A stretch of 64,000 bases of DNA from Sanguibacter gelidistatuariae (GTDB taxonomy: Bacteria > Actinomycetota > Actinomycetes > Actinomycetales > Cellulomonadaceae): assembly GCF_900096585.1 (NCBI RefSeq), contig NZ_FMYH01000009.1, forward strand, positions 56,611 to 120,610, written 5' to 3'. How positions within the stretch are numbered: position 1 is the first letter of the stretch; each line of letters begins with the position of its first letter. The translations under genes and the position numbers were made by a program. Below the pieces are notes generated by a model. That model was not told where the DNA came from and did not search any database. It saw nothing but the letters and a program-made list of their open reading frames with translations. Of the stretch, positions 63,709-64,000 are shown in pieces.

Positions 63709-64000
63709 TGAAGCGCCCCAGGTTTCGTGCCGCTTCTATGCGGGTTGAAACTGCTCGGTGAGTGAAGCGTAGTGGACGTGTTCGTACTCGATGGGTGGGA
63801 CGTGGCCCAGGCTCCCGTGCAGGCGCCGGTTGTTGTACCAGTCGACCCAGCCGGCAGTCGCGTATTCGACGTCCGCGATGGTCTTGTAGGGGCCGCTCTG
63901 GAAGACTGTGGTGCGGATGCATTCGGCCTTGTAGAGCCCGTTGATCGTCTCGGCCAGGGCGTTGTCATAGGCATCGCCCACGGTCCCGATGGAGGGGCGG
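63709..64000 (-). mobile_element. IS3-family insertion sequence (one end; continues off the right edge)
   Basis: The end is TGAAGCGCCCCAGGTTTC (25-base terminal repeat, 63709-63733), beginning with the TG typical of IS3 ends, and lies directly before the transposase stop. The element enters the ADH coding frame. The other end and the target duplication are outside the window. Confidence 0.8.
63736..64000 (-). CDS. IS3-family transposase OrfB, C-terminal part
   Basis: About 88 codons from the right edge to a TAG at 63736. PSIGTVGDAYDNALAETING carries the last Glu of the DDE triad (AET), followed by LYKAECIR, then WVDWYNNRRLHGSLG and PPIEYE, all standard for the IS3-family integrase core. The N-terminal portion is outside the window. 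Confidence 0.92.
   Translation of the reverse strand, partial: RPSIGTVGDAYDNALAETINGLYKAECIRTTVFQSGPYKTIADVEYATAGWVDWYNNRRLHGSLGHVPPIEYEHVHYASLTEQFQPA

Overview
The window is chromosomal DNA of a high-GC Gram-positive actinobacterium, most likely of the order Micrococcales. The evidence is the strong G/C third-position bias, many GTG starts, -10-like boxes set 6-8 bases before start codons (leaderless genes), and actinobacterial gene orders: ltbR/leuCD, murA-plsC-gpsA, rsmD...coaD-sepIVA-DUF177-rpmF-rnc-mutM, rne/rng-rplU-rpmA-obg-proBA-nadD-rsfS, and cydABDC. The genus cannot be fixed from the sequence alone.

Region by region. 1-4.7 kb: a methyltransferase cut by the left edge, tRNA-Gln and tRNA-Glu, then an IclR-type regulator facing leuCD across an operator-like palindrome. 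4.7-18.9 kb: core genes for peptidoglycan precursors (murA, ddl), phospholipid (plsC, gpsA), thiamine (thiL), ribosome and repair (rpmB, recG, rsmD), with two lipoproteins, a PLP enzyme of sulfur amino acid metabolism, a GNAT and a FakA/YloV-like kinase. 19.0-29.8 kb: a block entirely on the minus strand and visibly richer in A/T, holding narGHJI (respiratory nitrate reductase), a TDT-family transporter and an aconitase. It lies between rsmD and coaD, which are close neighbours in many actinobacteria, so it looks like an acquired anaerobic-respiration module. An FNR/CRP-type palindrome lies upstream of narG.

29.9-36.5 kb: an RraB-like protein, a GNAT, then coaD-sepIVA-DUF177-rpmF-rnc-mutM, a 2-hydroxyacid dehydrogenase and a LuxR-type response regulator. 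36.6-44.0 kb: cydABDC (cytochrome bd oxidase and its CydDC exporter), followed on the same strand by a GAF-domain sensor kinase that converges on the response regulator. A DosR/DevR-like box (GGAC-N4-GTCC) precedes cydA. Together with the nar block this makes a dense oxygen/redox region: low-oxygen oxidase, its maturation exporter, a likely redox two-component pair, and nitrate respiration.

44.5-57.7 kb: a very large RNase E/G with disordered extensions, a frameshifted GNAT whose start lies in a hairpin loop, rplU-rpmA, obg, proBA, a 50-residue membrane peptide, nadD, a proline-rich membrane protein, rsfS and a phosphatase. 57.7-64 kb is an accessory, decaying region. A segment of about 150 bp carrying tRNA-Ala(GGC) is duplicated around an unknown membrane protein and an EccA/CbbX-like AAA+ ATPase. 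Beyond it lie a deleted remnant of a family 3 glycoside hydrolase, a cyclophilin-like lipoprotein, an SDR, and an alcohol dehydrogenase cut by an IS3-family element that leaves the window at the right edge. A dispersed repeat with core ACTCGTGA occurs at about 1.5 kb and 57.9 kb. No CRISPR array, rRNA or replication origin was seen.
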